This document shows positions 24,206-42,346 of a DNA stretch of 64,000 bases, piece by piece. Under the pieces are notes generated by a model. That model saw only the letters and a list, made by a program, of their open reading frames with translations, ran no database searches and was not told where the DNA came from. The stretch's first letter is position 1. Each line of letters begins with the position of its first letter. Source of the stretch: Butyriboletus loyo. Taxonomy: Eukaryota > Basidiomycota > Agaricomycetes > Boletales > Boletaceae. The stretch spans positions 276,808-340,807 of the forward strand of contig JBBPSI010000007.1 in the NCBI GenBank assembly GCA_038093515.1, read 5' to 3'. Both the position numbers and the translations under genes were made by a program.

Positions 24206-26011
24206 TTACGCATCTCCTGCCGCTTCCCTCGCTTTCTTTTCTTTCTTCAAGCGCTTCCTCTCTTTCCGTGCTTCATCGTCCTCGCCACCCTCTGCTTCCT
24301 TCTTTTCCTTCCTCCGCTTCTTGTCAGTACGCTCAGCACGCTCAGCCCCATCACCTCCTACGCCCTCCACGGTCATGGAAACGTCTGCACTCCCCTCTGC
24401 AGCTTCTGATTTGCGCTTGCGCTTCTTCTCTTTCTCCTTTAGTGGAGAACCCGATGATTTGCTCGCCGCTGCTGGAGCTGGTGGCTCGGAGGCAGTAACT
24501 GCCGTGACAGCTGCGACGGCGGCAGGGGGCTGCTGAAAGGATTTCAATGTTTGGCCCGCGCGGCTCAAAGGGGGGATGGCGATGAACTCACTTCTCGGCT
24601 GTAGTCGACATAGTCACGGCTCCAGTCAGCAGGAGTGACACCATCGACCTTCTCTCCATGTTTTCCAAGTTTCCCTTCCTTCACTAACTTTTTCTTTTGT
24701 AATGCCATTGGACCAAGGCCCCAGCGGCGAGGGTAAGTATCTCGCTCCATGATGCATCGTTTCACTTTTGCGACCACACCGTGATCACATGTTGCGAGCT
24801 CGACCGTCGACATCTGAGCGATCGCGAGAGCAATCGCTTCTCCTGCTCAAACGTCAATACGTACTTGATTATGAAGTAGTTGATTGCTACCTTTTGTCGT
24901 CATGAGGACGACATCCTCATTGACAGAGATATCAGCCTCGTACCGAAGGAGGCCAGGTATCATGAGTTTCGCTCCGTAGCACACTGCATTAACTGCACTA
25001 TCTTTCACCACAATGCGCTTATAACCAACCAATAAGCTCTCGAGGGGTCGGATGGCACGCCGAAGGTACGACTCTGTGAACCATCAGCCAAGACACGATG
25101 CAATAATTCGTGCCTACCATCGCGGGTGTTATCGTACATCCACTGTGCATCCAACACATCGTGCATAGTCACAATATCATCATTTTCTGACATGGCACCA
25201 CTTCGTACTCGCCTTAGCTCCTGCATGTGACCGCCAACGCCAAGTAAAAGACCAAGGTGAACGCATAATGTTCGAATGTAGGTGCCGGCCTCACACGACA
25301 CCCAGAATACGGCAAGATTCCGTTTTTCATCAAATTCCAAGAGCTTGGATTCGTAGATGGTACGTATGCGCAATTGACGCTTCACGGCGGAAATGAGGGG
25401 GGGCCGTTGGAAAAGCGCACCACTCAGGGTCTGAAGGGCGCGTGGAAGGGCAGTGGGATTCGGGAGGCTGGAGTGCAATCGCAGCACACAAACATACTCT
25501 TTTCCTGAATACTGGTCAGTCGCGTGGTTAAAGGTCAAGGAGAATACGTGCGGACCTGCCCCTTGTTGGGATTTGACCAGACGCGTGGCTCGGTCAATAC
25601 AGACGATCAGACAGCCTGTCACCTTTGGGTCTAGAGTTCCACTGTGACCGGTTTTTTCTACTCGCAATATCCGCCTGAGCCAAGCGACGACCTCATGCGA
25701 GGAAGGGTTTGATGGTTTGTCTAGATTGATGACACCAGACCTAGGGAAGGGGAGGATGTGAGACTTTGACAAGGGTAAGAGTAAAAGTGGAGAAGGTACT
25801 TGATATAGCTGGAGATATCACGCTTGAGAGGACTGCTCCCGGACGGAATGGGGGTGAAATGGCTTGAACGGATGAGCAGCTTGTCGTAGTTTTTCAGTAG
25901 CAAAGGCCATTGGGAAGTATCGAGTTTAGGTTGTGAAGATTCAGATTTGATAGCGTAGTCCCCGTCCCTCTGCGCAGAGGCGACCTCTTCGCGGGTCAGT
26001 GACGAGGCCAT
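24206..26011 (-). CDS. CBF5: Dyskerin / Cbf5, H/ACA pseudouridine synthase
   Basis: Catalytic subunit of H/ACA snoRNPs, converting uridine to pseudouridine in rRNA and snRNA in the nucleolus. The N-terminal dyskerin-like part leads to '[18 protein letters not shown]'. The TruB catalytic motif '[14 protein letters not shown]' carries the active Asp. '[10 protein letters not shown]', '[14 protein letters not shown]' and '[12 protein letters not shown]' follow. The PUA domain spans '[20 protein letters not shown]' to about '[12 protein letters not shown]'. A long Lys/Glu-rich tail (KKRRKEKKE type) matches the fungal KKE tail used for nucleolar localisation. Several introns, one near the end of the N-terminal extension. 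It is divergent from the eL22 gene, 179 bases away. Confidence 0.95.
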
Positions 26012-26190
26012 ATGTTGTTTGATAAGTCTCTCTCTCAGAAAAGTCGGAGGTCATGTGAGAGCATCTCTCCTTTCCTGGTAATTACGTCAGCAGTCCGACC
26101 GTGGGAACACGACTGTACAGTTTTAACATCATTATCCTGTCGTCGTCGGGATTCTAAACGATATTCCTGAACGCAGAGCTCCTCGTCAAG
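26012..26190. promoter_or_regulatory. Divergent promoter, CBF5 / RPL22
   Basis: A 179-base spacer shared by two ribosome-production genes. It contains TTACGTCA at 26082-26089, a CRE/ATF-like site, and pyrimidine-rich tracts (CTCTCTCTC near 26027), both common in fungal ribosomal-gene promoters. The regulatory role is inference. Confidence 0.5.
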
Positions 26191-26722
26191 ATGGTCAGTC
26201 CAGGCAACGCTTTGCTGAGTTACCTTCTCAGTAGGCTCACGCCTTGATGCTTTAGCCCGCCACCGCAAAGACCCCTTCTGCGAAACACAAATTCATCATC
26301 GACTACTCTCGGCCCGCCGCAGACGGTGTCTTCGACGGCGCTGACTTTGAAAAGTTCCTCCACGACCGCACCAAGGTCGACGGTAAGACGGGACAACTTG
26401 GCGACAATGTCAAGATAACGCGCGATGGTGAGTCTTTCGTGACATACGATGACTATCCAGCTGATCCCCTCTGTAGCAAGCAACAAAATCACCGTCACGT
26501 CCAATGTTCCTTTCTCAAAACGGTATCTCAAGTACTTGACGAAAAAATTCTTGAAGAAGAACACCTTGCGCGATTGGATTCGAGTCGTCGCATCTTCAAA
26601 AGACGTTTATCAACTCCGATTCTACAACATTGCGTCTGTATCCATTGTTTTCATCATCGTCTGCTGCCTATTCACAGTCATGAATCCACAGCCGCGATGG
26701 CGAGGACGAAGACGAGGAGTGA
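26191..26722 (+). CDS. RPL22: Ribosomal protein eL22
   Basis: Large-subunit cytosolic ribosomal protein. Exons 26191-26193, 26256-26427, 26477-26633 and 26692-26722 sum to 363 nt (120 residues). The first exon is only the ATG, followed directly by a GTCAGT donor. Family signature: '[18 protein letters not shown]', '[19 protein letters not shown]', '[20 protein letters not shown]', '[10 protein letters not shown]', 'YQLRFYNIA', and the usual acidic tail (DGEDEDEE). Length is normal for the family. It ends 142 bases before the end of the convergent helicase gene. Confidence 0.95.
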
Positions 26723-26864
26723 TCTTACAGTCGGCCTATGACGATGTATTCTATTCTACCCTCTCTGGCAATAGGAATAGGTTCAATAGATCTCAACGAG
26801 TTTGCTTTCTGACGACGTCTTTAGCTACACAATACTTGTCCGTCAATTGGTATGCGTGTCCGAA

Positions 26865-29800
26865 TCATCTAACCATCATCTTCGTGCTTGTGGACTGCTC
26901 GATTTCAGTTTCTAGCTTCGTCCTCCCCAACGCAGCCATTGCAAGCTTATGCCATTCGACCTGTGACTCCGTCAGAGGTTTTCCTCGGAATTGCTGTGCC
27001 AAAATATTGCTCAGTTCAGTCCGCAAAATCTTAACAGCTGTGTTAGCTCTACGCGTGAGGCGATACTTGACCTTTCGATCTACGATCGCCGTATCTGACA
27101 CGAGCTATGGACCCTCCCCATCAGCAAACGCATGCACAACCTTTCAAAACAAAGACGGACCTTGAAGTCACATTCGCCGCTCAACAAGAGCATAGCTAGG
27201 TCATCAGTCGGTGCAGTCTCCCAAGCATACAACTTCTTCGACTGCCTAAGCCTTAGTGAGTATGTTTACCCATGCCATGTCATGCCACGACATACATGAG
27301 AGTAAAGTAAACCAAACAATTGGCAGCTATATCTTTTGGTTTCCTCCGAAAATTGACGGACGATGGATGAAAGAAGGCCGTTTGATTGTTTGAAAGTGTG
27401 CGCATTTGGAGTCCATTCCTAACGTCAACACAAAGGAGTTTGGGGTATAGCCCGGAGAGCAGAGCAGCATTGACGATGGCGAGATTGTTGCTGTTGCCGT
27501 CCAACTCGGGAGGGACCGTGACGAATCGATATCGATTGCGCCCAAACCGAGCACTGGCCCGAGGATCAGCCACTTGGCATAACGTGGACACTCAGGACTT
27601 ACCGGCTCAGTTCTTTGACGAATTCTGTGTCCACGCAGACGAAAGAAGAATCAACCAAATAACTAGAATAAAAGTCTCAGAGACATGAAGTCCATCGGAC
27701 GCAAGTCGCCGAACCCAAGGAATTGCTGACGTAGTTCTTCAATTTGCAAGAGGTTTTCGTGACTGAGGAAATTCTTTCGACAGAACTTGTGCGCAAGTCC
27801 TTGCTTAGCAGACCTTCTCCAAGCTGCAAACGCAGCATGAATCGTCAAGAAGTCTGAGTCGTCTGCAGGTTTCCGCATGAGAGCCCAGCGGAGGGTCAAA
27901 AAACACATCACCTACTGATGCAGAATGAATTCTTTGCGCGATCGGCCTCTGCTTCCATGCCAAGAGGCGTCACAAATGGTGATTTTGAGCTCAATGCTGC
28001 TGCGATTGTCAGCGCGGGGTCAAGACAACAAAAAACCACAGCTATCAAGAGGAATTTTCCGAGGTGAACATCTGTGGGTAGTTTGCTAAGTAATCGACCC
28101 ATAGGAGTAATATCTTCCGTGGGTGTCAGAGCTCGCACCTGAATATACTCAGTTCTCTGCACGGAGTTGGTAAGAATTATCATACCTCAACCAACGCTGC
28201 GACAGCTCTTTGAACGTTTATTGGCGTAGGGGGGTCCAACGCATGACAAAGAACATCTTCGATAGACGCTCCAATCTTTACTTTCATAGTCTTGATGCGC
28301 AAGGCGAGATCCGATAGACTCAATCGCATCATTTCCGGCAGAGGGTGTTCGGCAAGCTGCACATACTTGTTAAGCCACACCCCGCCGACGTATTGAGTTA
28401 CACTTGCCAGAGTATCGTGACGCCGTTTGGTGAACAGATGGAAGCATATTCCACTCTGGACGCGGCCCGCTCGCCCTCTTCGCTGGGCAGCATTGCTCCT
28501 GGCAACAAATGTTTCCACTAAACGGCTCAATTGACGCTTTTCGTCGAATCTGAAGTGGCTGTCAGTCCCGAGCCAATGTAGCATAAGACGCAGGTACATG
28601 ATCTCTCGCTGTTTTCCGGCGTCAATAACGCAAGTGATATCAGGAATTGTAATGCCAGTCTCTGCAATGTTTGTCGCTGAAAGAAGGGAAGTCAACTTAG
28701 GCCGTGACCACAACGAAGTGCTGGACGTATACCGACGACTATCTTCCTCATTCCGGCGGGAGGCACGTCAAAGACAGCATTTTGATTCTCGCTTGAAAGA
28801 GTGGAATGCAATGGATAGACACGGAATAGCGAATCCTGTCCAAAAGAGGGGTGATCAGAAAGAAGATCGGTCATTCGACGAATTTCGGCGAGACCGGGCA
28901 TAAAAATCAGGACCGCGGAGGAAAACAAAGAGAGTGATCGGTCTTTGAAGCATAGGTGCTCGAGTAGCCGAACAATCAGATCGTAAGGGATTACACGTTC
29001 GTCGAGGAGTTCGATAGTTCGTTCCGTCAGTGGAGAATAACGTTTTTCCACTGAAATCGGCATTTTCACATTAGATTCATCTTCAACTAACGTAGTATCT
29101 TCGTCTTCATCGATCACTGTAGACTCGTCCCAATCTGTACGACTCTTGCGCTGGTAGGATTTACTGTGTCCTGGAGAAAGACAAGTGAGGCTCTTATCCT
29201 GTTACTAGTAGTTGCACGAAACTCACGTCGTTTCGCATAAGGTGAGTCTTCAGATATTGACCAGCCAGTACGTTCAATGGCATCCTCGATGTATAGAACG
29301 TTTACAGGGAAAGTCCGACCCGGAACGTGGATTACAGGGCAGCCTCCGAAAAAACTTGATATCTTGTCTGAATCCACCGTTGCAGACATGAGGATTAATC
29401 TATCAAGACCCCTGAGATTGGAGCAGTACAAAAAGCACAACCCTCGTACCTCAAATCGGGACGCAGCGGTAACAGAGACTTTAGTACAACGAGGAGAAAG
29501 TCCGACTCAATAGTGCGTTCGTGAACCTCGTCGATGATTATGTGCTGCATGATACCAATCCGCCACATGTAATAACATAAGAGATGGATCACACTCACAG
29601 TTACCTCATCAAATGCTGTACCTTGATCGCCACGTCCGGAGCCACGTTCCAGCATTCTCAATGCGATGCCGGTGGTAATGTAGGTCAACCGTGTATTTTT
29701 CGTGGTGTTGCTTTCTAAGCGAATGGCGTATCCAACAAGAGAACTCAGAGTGCCCGCTGTCCCTGGGAAATCTCCCAGTTCACGTGAAACCCGCTGGGCA

Positions 29801-32212
29801 AGTGAAACCGCAGAGATACGACGGGGCTCCGTGCAATATATCTTGCAAGACTGTCCCCGCGAGAGCTGGTCTTCGAGGATGAAGGCAGGTACTTGAGTAG
29901 ACTTCCCACTGAGATGGACATAAGTGATGACTTTTACGTCTGCGTGATTCGTGCTCACCATCCTGTCTCACCGCAAAGCACAAGAATCTGGGCGTTTTCC
30001 AACGTTGAAATAATGTCTTCGCGATATTTTGCTATGGGTAGGGAGTTCCGATGGATCTAACATGTTTTATGCCATTATTTTTTCACGACACGAGACAAAC
30101 GAGACTGACCAGCATTTCTTGATAAGCTGGCCTTGACTGGCGTGATCTGAGATCTGCGATCAGTTGTTCAAAGTTTACTTCAATGATCCGAGGAAGAGTT
30201 GGCATCTGAGAAGCGCCTTTGGTCTCCAGAACTGATCCAAGTGTTACCTCTCTTGTCTAAACCGAGTTATAAGTCACAAATGCTTAATTAAAGAAATAGC
30301 TCACGTCTTTATTGGTATCGATCTTTGAGTCAACAATACTCCTTAACTTGGCCCAAATATCTCGATTTATGCGTCCTTCCCTAAGGTTCCTCTCTGTTTC
30401 CAACTCGTCCCACAAGTCTCTGAAAACGGGAGGGAACAGTCTGAAGAACGTGTTACCAACAGGGCCGTTCATTGATCCAGCAGCAAAACCTTCCGTATGA
30501 GGGAACGAAAGGGCATGCAGCGCGACGATGGCGATGTAATGCTCTGCCTGTGACTCTTCATGGCAGGCAATGTCTTCCATCTTCCATTCGTTCACCTTAC
30601 CGCCACTCCACAACACCCGGACTCCAGAGCGCTTCGCGCGGCTATGCCCAGATAGGTTGCTGAACGTGGCTACAGCGTACCGGTCAAGTTTGGATACGTA
30701 CTCCAAGAGCACGACCCGTGGTAGCTTCCCTCCACTCTGCTTGTGGAATGACATGTCTTTGACGGAAATCATTGTTCCTCGAGGACCTTCGATCTCGGAT
30801 GGGACATCCAGAATTTCGAGGAGCCCTCCGGAAGAATCGTCGTCGTCTTGGTCAAATAGGTCAGGTTGCAGTTCAGACCCCGGGGGTACAGTGACAGTCG
30901 TCGGAACGTTGATGCCTTTTGGACTTTTTGGCCGTGCAGGTTCTAGACATCCGCGAAGCGTTGCCTGAAGGAGTTGAGCATTTTCCCCTTCGAGTTCAGA
31001 GCGATATAGTCGTTCGGCATCCCTTTCATCAAAGAAGTAGTGTGACTTCACACTCTGCATTTTTTTCTCTAGAAAACTTGCGACATTCGACCTTTGCTGT
31101 TTGGATGTGTTACTTGTCTTGAGGTTCACAAGCTGCAATTTTATTCGAGCATATTCCAGGTTAGGATCATCGAGCTCTGGAGAGATGTGGTTTGATGAAG
31201 GGCTGCTCGGGTTGACACCAGCCGATATCCCTCCCGGTGGCGGCGTTCGGTTCCCAATGTAAGGATTGTGCGATGAGAGAAGGGGAGGTGTTGTCGAGTT
31301 GGAAGACTCTGATTCGAGTAACTTTGACTTTGCTGGATATTCCTCGGAAAGAACCGGCATTCCGATATCTGGGGTGTCAATTGACTTGGGCAAATTACCA
31401 AGAGCTTCTTCTTAGTAATGGAACAGAGTCAAGCTCTGCAAGACCTTGAATTCGAGACACGTACTTATCTCGACTTCGTTATCGGGGCAATGGACAACAA
31501 GCTAATGGCACCTAAGCAAGACAACGTAATTGCCGTGATGCCTGGACTGACCCAGTCTAAGGCCTCATCGAGTTCAATGCCGGACATGTTACGCAGGCAT
31601 TGCTCTACCCAATCTTCGGAAAAGTCAAGCCTGCGTAGAATACCATATGTCACTGCGAGACGAGTCGCGGCTTTCTCCTCGGTGTGGTCAGTATGATGCC
31701 GCGCTAAGAATCACGAAATTGAGTCGGAGCGGCGAACGAACGCAAAGGAAAATGAACAACCTCTGGATGTTTCTTCTTGAGTGTGGAGACGTAAAATCTC
31801 TTCAACCAACACGGGGTCGACTTCTACAGTGTGGAACCCTCTGGAGGCACGCTTATCTACCTCAATCGCCTGGCATGTAGGCTTAGAGTCCAAGGGGAAA
31901 AGACAGCAAGCTGTGAGAACATGCCTTGATAGTCCTCGATATCTCCTTCTCTGTTTTCTCCTGGTACTTGTCGACCATGATCTGCAAAAATTGCTGTCCA
32001 TCCTGTTCGACCACTGGCTTTTCTGAGTCTCGTAGAACGCCAGGAAGAGCAGCCTGATGATGTACCGCAGCCTCGGTCACTAAACCATCAGGAGGGGGTA
32101 CTTCGTCAGTCGGTGGTGCAATCTCGTCCGCCTGGCTGGCCTTTTTGGGTATGGATGTGGTTGCGAAGCCACGGGCGACGGGCTTCAACTGCGTCCTCTT
32201 TTTCTTGGGCAT
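26865..32212 (-). CDS. DEVH-box RNA helicase, DHX29/YLR419W-like
   Basis: Large superfamily-2 helicase; animal DHX29 aids 40S scanning on structured mRNAs, and a translation role is inferred here. N-terminus [20 protein letters not shown] matches the group. A UBA-like segment follows ('[21 protein letters not shown]'). Helicase motifs: I 'GETGCGKSTQ' (split by an intron), II '[10 protein letters not shown]', III 'LMSATVDS', VI 'QRRGRAGRV'. The winged-helix and HA2 region follows. The C-terminal OB part includes '[19 protein letters not shown]' and '[17 protein letters not shown]', ending 'TKMMVR'. About twenty short introns. Boundaries at both ends are well supported; internal ones are approximate. 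Confidence 0.92.
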
Positions 32213-32576
32213 TGCATTGAAAGATGGATAGGATCTAGCCAGCTCCTAAAGGAATTGCAGGAGGTTCGTATTCTGGTCGAAATCGCTTCGGATGTTGGCT
32301 ATAGACAGGGTGACAGCGATCAATATCATGATCATGATCGCGAACTTTACTACCACATGCAGCCAGTGTGCCACGTTCTTGTGCCAAATCTCGCCGACAA
32401 TTGTACTAGATCCATACAACACTCATGTTCGCATCCAACCCAAGGTCCAGGAGTAAAATAGGATAGATATTAAACACATGTACAATATTACAAGGCAGTA
32501 CAAAATGCATGAATTACCCTACAGGCGAGTCTACGGACGAATGAGAAAACAAACAACACATCGAGACAAACGCAGG
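32213..32576. other. Spacer between helicase start and INO80 end
   Basis: Lies upstream of the helicase ATG and downstream of the INO80 stop, both on the minus strand. It includes a small ATGATCATGATC-like stretch near 32325 but no supported gene. Read as promoter, leader and 3' trailer. Confidence 0.5.
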
Positions 32577-38260
<5,684 letters not shown>

Positions 38261-38677
38261 GGCGCAGACTGCAGAGAGGGGATGAGAGATAAGACAAGAG
38301 AAAGAAAAATCGGGGAGTGTAAAAACGAGAAGAGAAGAGCAGTCAGCGGGTTATGCCAGCGAGTGTCGCGCCAGAAGCGGGACGTGACGGGGGACGTTGT
38401 CGGGGACAAATTCACGGGATGTAAATGGGGAGAAGGCTGTTGGGGACGGCGAGCTCGCTGCTGTGGTGGTTGTCGAGAGCACAAGGGAGGGCGATGGCGG
38501 GAAATGCGCAGGTATTTCGTTTTGTTGGATTTAGCTCGCATCGGTAGACTTCCAAATTCGGCAACTCGGTCAACCCCGTCCTCCTCTGCGATTCTTGGCA
38601 GACGAGCCGGGCTCACACCAAGCACAAAACGTCTACCAACAACATCCTATTCAACGCCAGTACGACACACTCGCTCT
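38261..38677. promoter_or_regulatory. Spacer upstream of INO80
   Basis: Purine-rich on the plus strand (runs such as GAGAAGAGAAGAGC near 38328), so pyrimidine-rich toward INO80, as in many fungal promoters. A 274-codon plus-strand frame crosses it, but its product is Arg-rich and shows no family likeness. No gene is called. Confidence 0.5.
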
Positions 38678-40764
38678 CTAAGGCTCGTCCGGATACAACA
38701 TCAGCTCTGGTCGTACTTTTTCGTCAAATTCCTCCGGCGTCAAATACCCAAGTGCCACCGTTGCCGCCTTCAATGTCGTTCCCTCTTTGTGTGCTTTCTT
38801 GGCGCACCTCGCGACGTCTGGAACTTGCCGGTCAGCGAAAAAAACAGAATACATAGATAGAACACTCGCTGTCGTAGCCGAGGTGGCTGTTGAGGACAGT
38901 GGCCAACATCAGACTCTCATTCAACAGATGGTTGATGCGTTTTTCGTTTGCCTGAATTCCCACCACACAGTTTCCGGTGAAAGAACGCGATGCTAAACAT
39001 ACATTGTCAGAGTCGATTCACCAGAGGACAGATCCATGACGCACCATCGGAGAGGAGACGTATGCTCTGAAGCACATTCTTGATGATGACGGGCTTGAAT
39101 ACGTTCAACTAGATAGCACAGGTCACCATTGAAATCTGCCCAAATCGATGCAGAGACGCAAATACCTCGAATTGGCCGCTGGCGCCCGCCACGCTCACAG
39201 CGGTCTGGTTGCCCAAAACTTGGGCAGCGACCATTGTGACCGCCTCACATTGCGTGGGATTGACTTTGCCGGGCATGATGCTGCTACCAGGCTCGTTTTC
39301 AGGGAGACTCAGCTCGCCGAACCCGCAGCGAGGACCAGAGCCAAGGAAGCGGATATCGTTGGCAATCTTCATTAGGGAGCAAGCAATGACGTTGAGAGCA
39401 CCATGAACCTCGACAAGGGCATCATGACTGGCAAGTGCCTCGAACTGCCACGATGTCAACGATTGCCCCCGTGCTCGACCGGGTTGCCTACCTTGTTTGG
39501 TGCAGTCTTGAATTCCAGACCGGAAATCTTTGAAATTTCAGCGGCAATTTTGACATCAAAGCCTTTCTTGGTGTTCAAACCCTGCCGCACGCGTCGAACG
39601 ATAAACAGACTGCAACAAGGGAGGCGAACTCACGGTCCCTACTGCAGTCCCACCTTGCGCAAGAAGGCTCAAACGAGGAATGACTGCCTTGACGCGTTCG
39701 ATTCCGTTATCAATTTGTTGGACGTAACCACTGAATTCTTGACCAAGAGTCAAGGGAGTGGCATCCTGTGGGGACGAGAAGTCGAGACTTGGCTGGATTC
39801 GATGACAAATGAAGCGTACCTGCAAGTGTGTTCGCCCAATTTTGATAATGTCCTTGAACGCATCTGTCTTGGCTTGGAGAGCATCTCGCAGTTTGGTGAG
39901 TGCAGGGAGTAAAGAGTGGTGGATTTCTGTCACAGCTGCGATATGCATAGCTGTTGGGAATCTGTATCCGTGTAGTGAGTGGGGGCATAGGAACAGGAAA
40001 TGGGAAAATAACTTGCGTGTCATTGCTGCTTTGACTCATGTTGACATGGTCATTAGGGTGGACTGGATTCTTGGAACCCAGGACGCCGCCAAGCAACTCG
40101 ATAGCACGATTGGAAATGACCTTTTTGCGACGATTGAGAGGGATATTCGGGGTATTTGGAAATATTTAGCTGACCTCGTTCACATTCATGTTGCTTTGAG
40201 TACCACTTCCGGTCTGGAATACAACGAGAGGGAAGTGGTCGACAAGCTTGCCAGAAATGACCTGGGAGAAAAGGTAAGTGAGAGAGGCGGCGGAGGAGTG
40301 GGATGACGTGCGTCATCTGCCGCTTTCTGTATAGCGTTACCGATTTGGGGGTCCAGGCCATAGCTGACATTGACAATGGAGGCCGCTTTCTTGAGGACAC
40401 CGAAGGCTTGGATCAGCGGAGGTGGGAGTCTCTCTGCAGGGCCGCCGATGTCGAAGTTCTGGAGTGAGCTGTGAATTGGATGAGTGGGAGAGGAGGGAGA
40501 GTGTGAAAGGACACATGCCGTTGTGTCTGGGCGCCCCAGTAACGATCCGCAGGGACTTGGATGTCGCCGAAAGTGTCACGTTCTTGTCTGTAGGACTGGG
40601 GGCTGCATGTGAGCGCACGACGTGGAGAAGAAGGGAAGGGATACCATGAGACGGGCGGAGGTGGAAAAGAACCTGAGCTGGGAGTAGAGGGTATCTGAGC
40701 TGGAGAAGAATCACGTGGACATGGTACAGACCGTAGCAGGGATGCGTCCGACGATGGAAAACAT
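38678..40764 (-). CDS. FUM1: Fumarate hydratase (fumarase, class II)
   Basis: Interconverts fumarate and malate in the TCA cycle. The minus-strand start [11 protein letters not shown] continues across an intron into '[11 protein letters not shown]', a typical mitochondrial presequence. The next exon begins '[15 protein letters not shown]', where the enzyme proper starts. Further landmarks: 'RYWGAQTQR', '[15 protein letters not shown]', '[12 protein letters not shown]', the fumarase signature '[15 protein letters not shown]', and the end '[11 protein letters not shown]'. Length is normal. A Met at the end of exon 2 could start a cytosolic form. About nine short introns. It is divergent from PEX11. 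Confidence 0.95.
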
Positions 40765-41099
40765 GGCAGACCGCGTTAAAAATGACGAACGCGTAAAGGA
40801 CTCCGGGAAGGACCGGGCCCTTGAAGGAGAGGTTCATGTATTCGAGGGCCACGTTATTTATTTAATATTTCCGCGTGCAGTTTTCTCGTGAGTTCCTCCG
40901 GTCGCCGACCGATGCCATCGATAGTCACCGGACTTGCTCGCTCAACGCCGTCCCCGTTCCCAGTAGCACCGGCACCGGCGCCCGGGAAGGATGCGACATA
41001 TCCACGTGATTCTTGCGAGGTTATCTATGATATGCCCTTGCTCTCGTCGTCTCCTTGACATTTCTGAACAGCGTCCCTCTCATCGCCGCACTGTGCTAC
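40765..41099. promoter_or_regulatory. Divergent promoter, FUM1 / PEX11
   Basis: A 335-base spacer between a mitochondrial and a peroxisomal gene. It begins with an AT-rich block (near 40851-40870) and holds a CACGTG-like CCACGTGA near 41002. An ATG-led plus-strand frame could splice into PEX11, but PEX11 homology starts at 41100. Confidence 0.45.
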
Positions 41100-42152
41100 A
41101 TGATGTCGTCCGTCGCATCACAGCTCGTCCTCCATCCTTATGTTTCCCAGTCCCTCAAGTACAGCGGAACCAATCTGGGCAGAGACAAGGTGTGCCTCAA
41201 CATCCCCGCCCTCTGCATGCATCTTACTCTTTCCCCAGCTTTACCGCACCATACAGTACCTCTCCCGTTTCCTCGCTTGGTTCTTCCTTTCTCGCGGCAA
41301 CAAGGCCGAGGCAGCGCGTTGGAATGCTCTCAAGAGCCATCTCGCTCTCGGTAGAAAGCGTCAGTGCGCTCTTACACCCTCCCCGCGAGCCTAATCGCTC
41401 CCCAGTCATGCGTCTTGGAAAGCCTGTCGAACACCTCCAGGCAGCCCTCCGTGCAGCCCAATCCTCCACTGAACTAGGCGAACAGCTTGCGACCATCGGT
41501 CGCCAGCTTGCATACTTTGGGTACCTCACGTACGATGCAATCGTTTGGGTGAGCTTCCTTCATATACCAGTCTCGACACGCGCTCTCCATCTTTCAGGCA
41601 AATGCAGTCAAAGTCGTCAGCCTCAAGCCTTCCACCACTCAGAGAGTGGCTTCCATCTCAAACCGGTTCTGGCTGTCCGGAATTTTACTCAGCATTACAC
41701 ATGGTCTGCTCAAGGTCAGTGATATCTTCGGTGCATGGTGGATTTCCGCTCAACACTGAGTTCCAGGCCGGCCGCCTTGCCCATGAGGCTAAGAAGCTGC
41801 GTGCCTCTGAATCTTGGGGCGAGAAAGATCTAGGGGACATCGCACAGCGCGAGGCGAAACAGCTTGCTCTTGAAAAGTGTGCAGTCATTCTCCATTCTAT
41901 TCTCTTGCACTGATCACGGCACAGAATGCGTTCGGATACGCGCTACCAGTTCATCATTGACGTCTTGGACGTCTGGATACCAGCAACCAACCTCGGCCTC
42001 GTGAATGTTAATGATGGCATCGTAGGCCTGACAGGGTGAGTAATGGTGCATCGACCTTTCGTCATCATTTCAAAGTGATCCGTCACAGATTCATCACCTC
42101 TCTCATGGGAACGTATGCCCAATGGGTGGCAGTGAATGGTCCCAAGTATTGA
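41100..42152 (+). CDS. PEX11: Peroxin PEX11, peroxisome proliferation
   Basis: Peroxisomal membrane protein that elongates and divides peroxisomes. Starts MMSSVASQLVLHPYVSQSL, then 'GTNLGRDKLYRTIQYLSRF' across the first intron, 'EAARWNALKSHLALGRK', 'MRLGKPVEHLQAALRAAQ', 'IGRQLAYFGYLTYDAIVWAN', 'SNRFWLSGILLSITHGLLKA' and 'GRLAHEAKKLRASE'. It ends 'IPATNLGLVNVNDGIVG ... QWVAVNGPKY'. These follow the fungal PEX11 order throughout. About five short introns. Either of two adjacent ATGs (41100, 41103) may be used. Convergent with CMC1, ending 194 bases from its stop. Confidence 0.93.
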
Positions 42153-42346
42153 AACACTTGCTTGTGTACCAGTCGTGTACACATGAGTATACGATTGCCG
42201 TTTTGTGTACTCGATGTAATATACTCGTTCTTCATTGATTCTTGACCGCCTTTGGTCCGCGAGCATCACGCATCATGACTTTCTTAAATGTCAGAATACC
42301 TCCATGGTCTGCAGGCTGGACCAAAACTGCCCGGAAGGGTTGGCCT

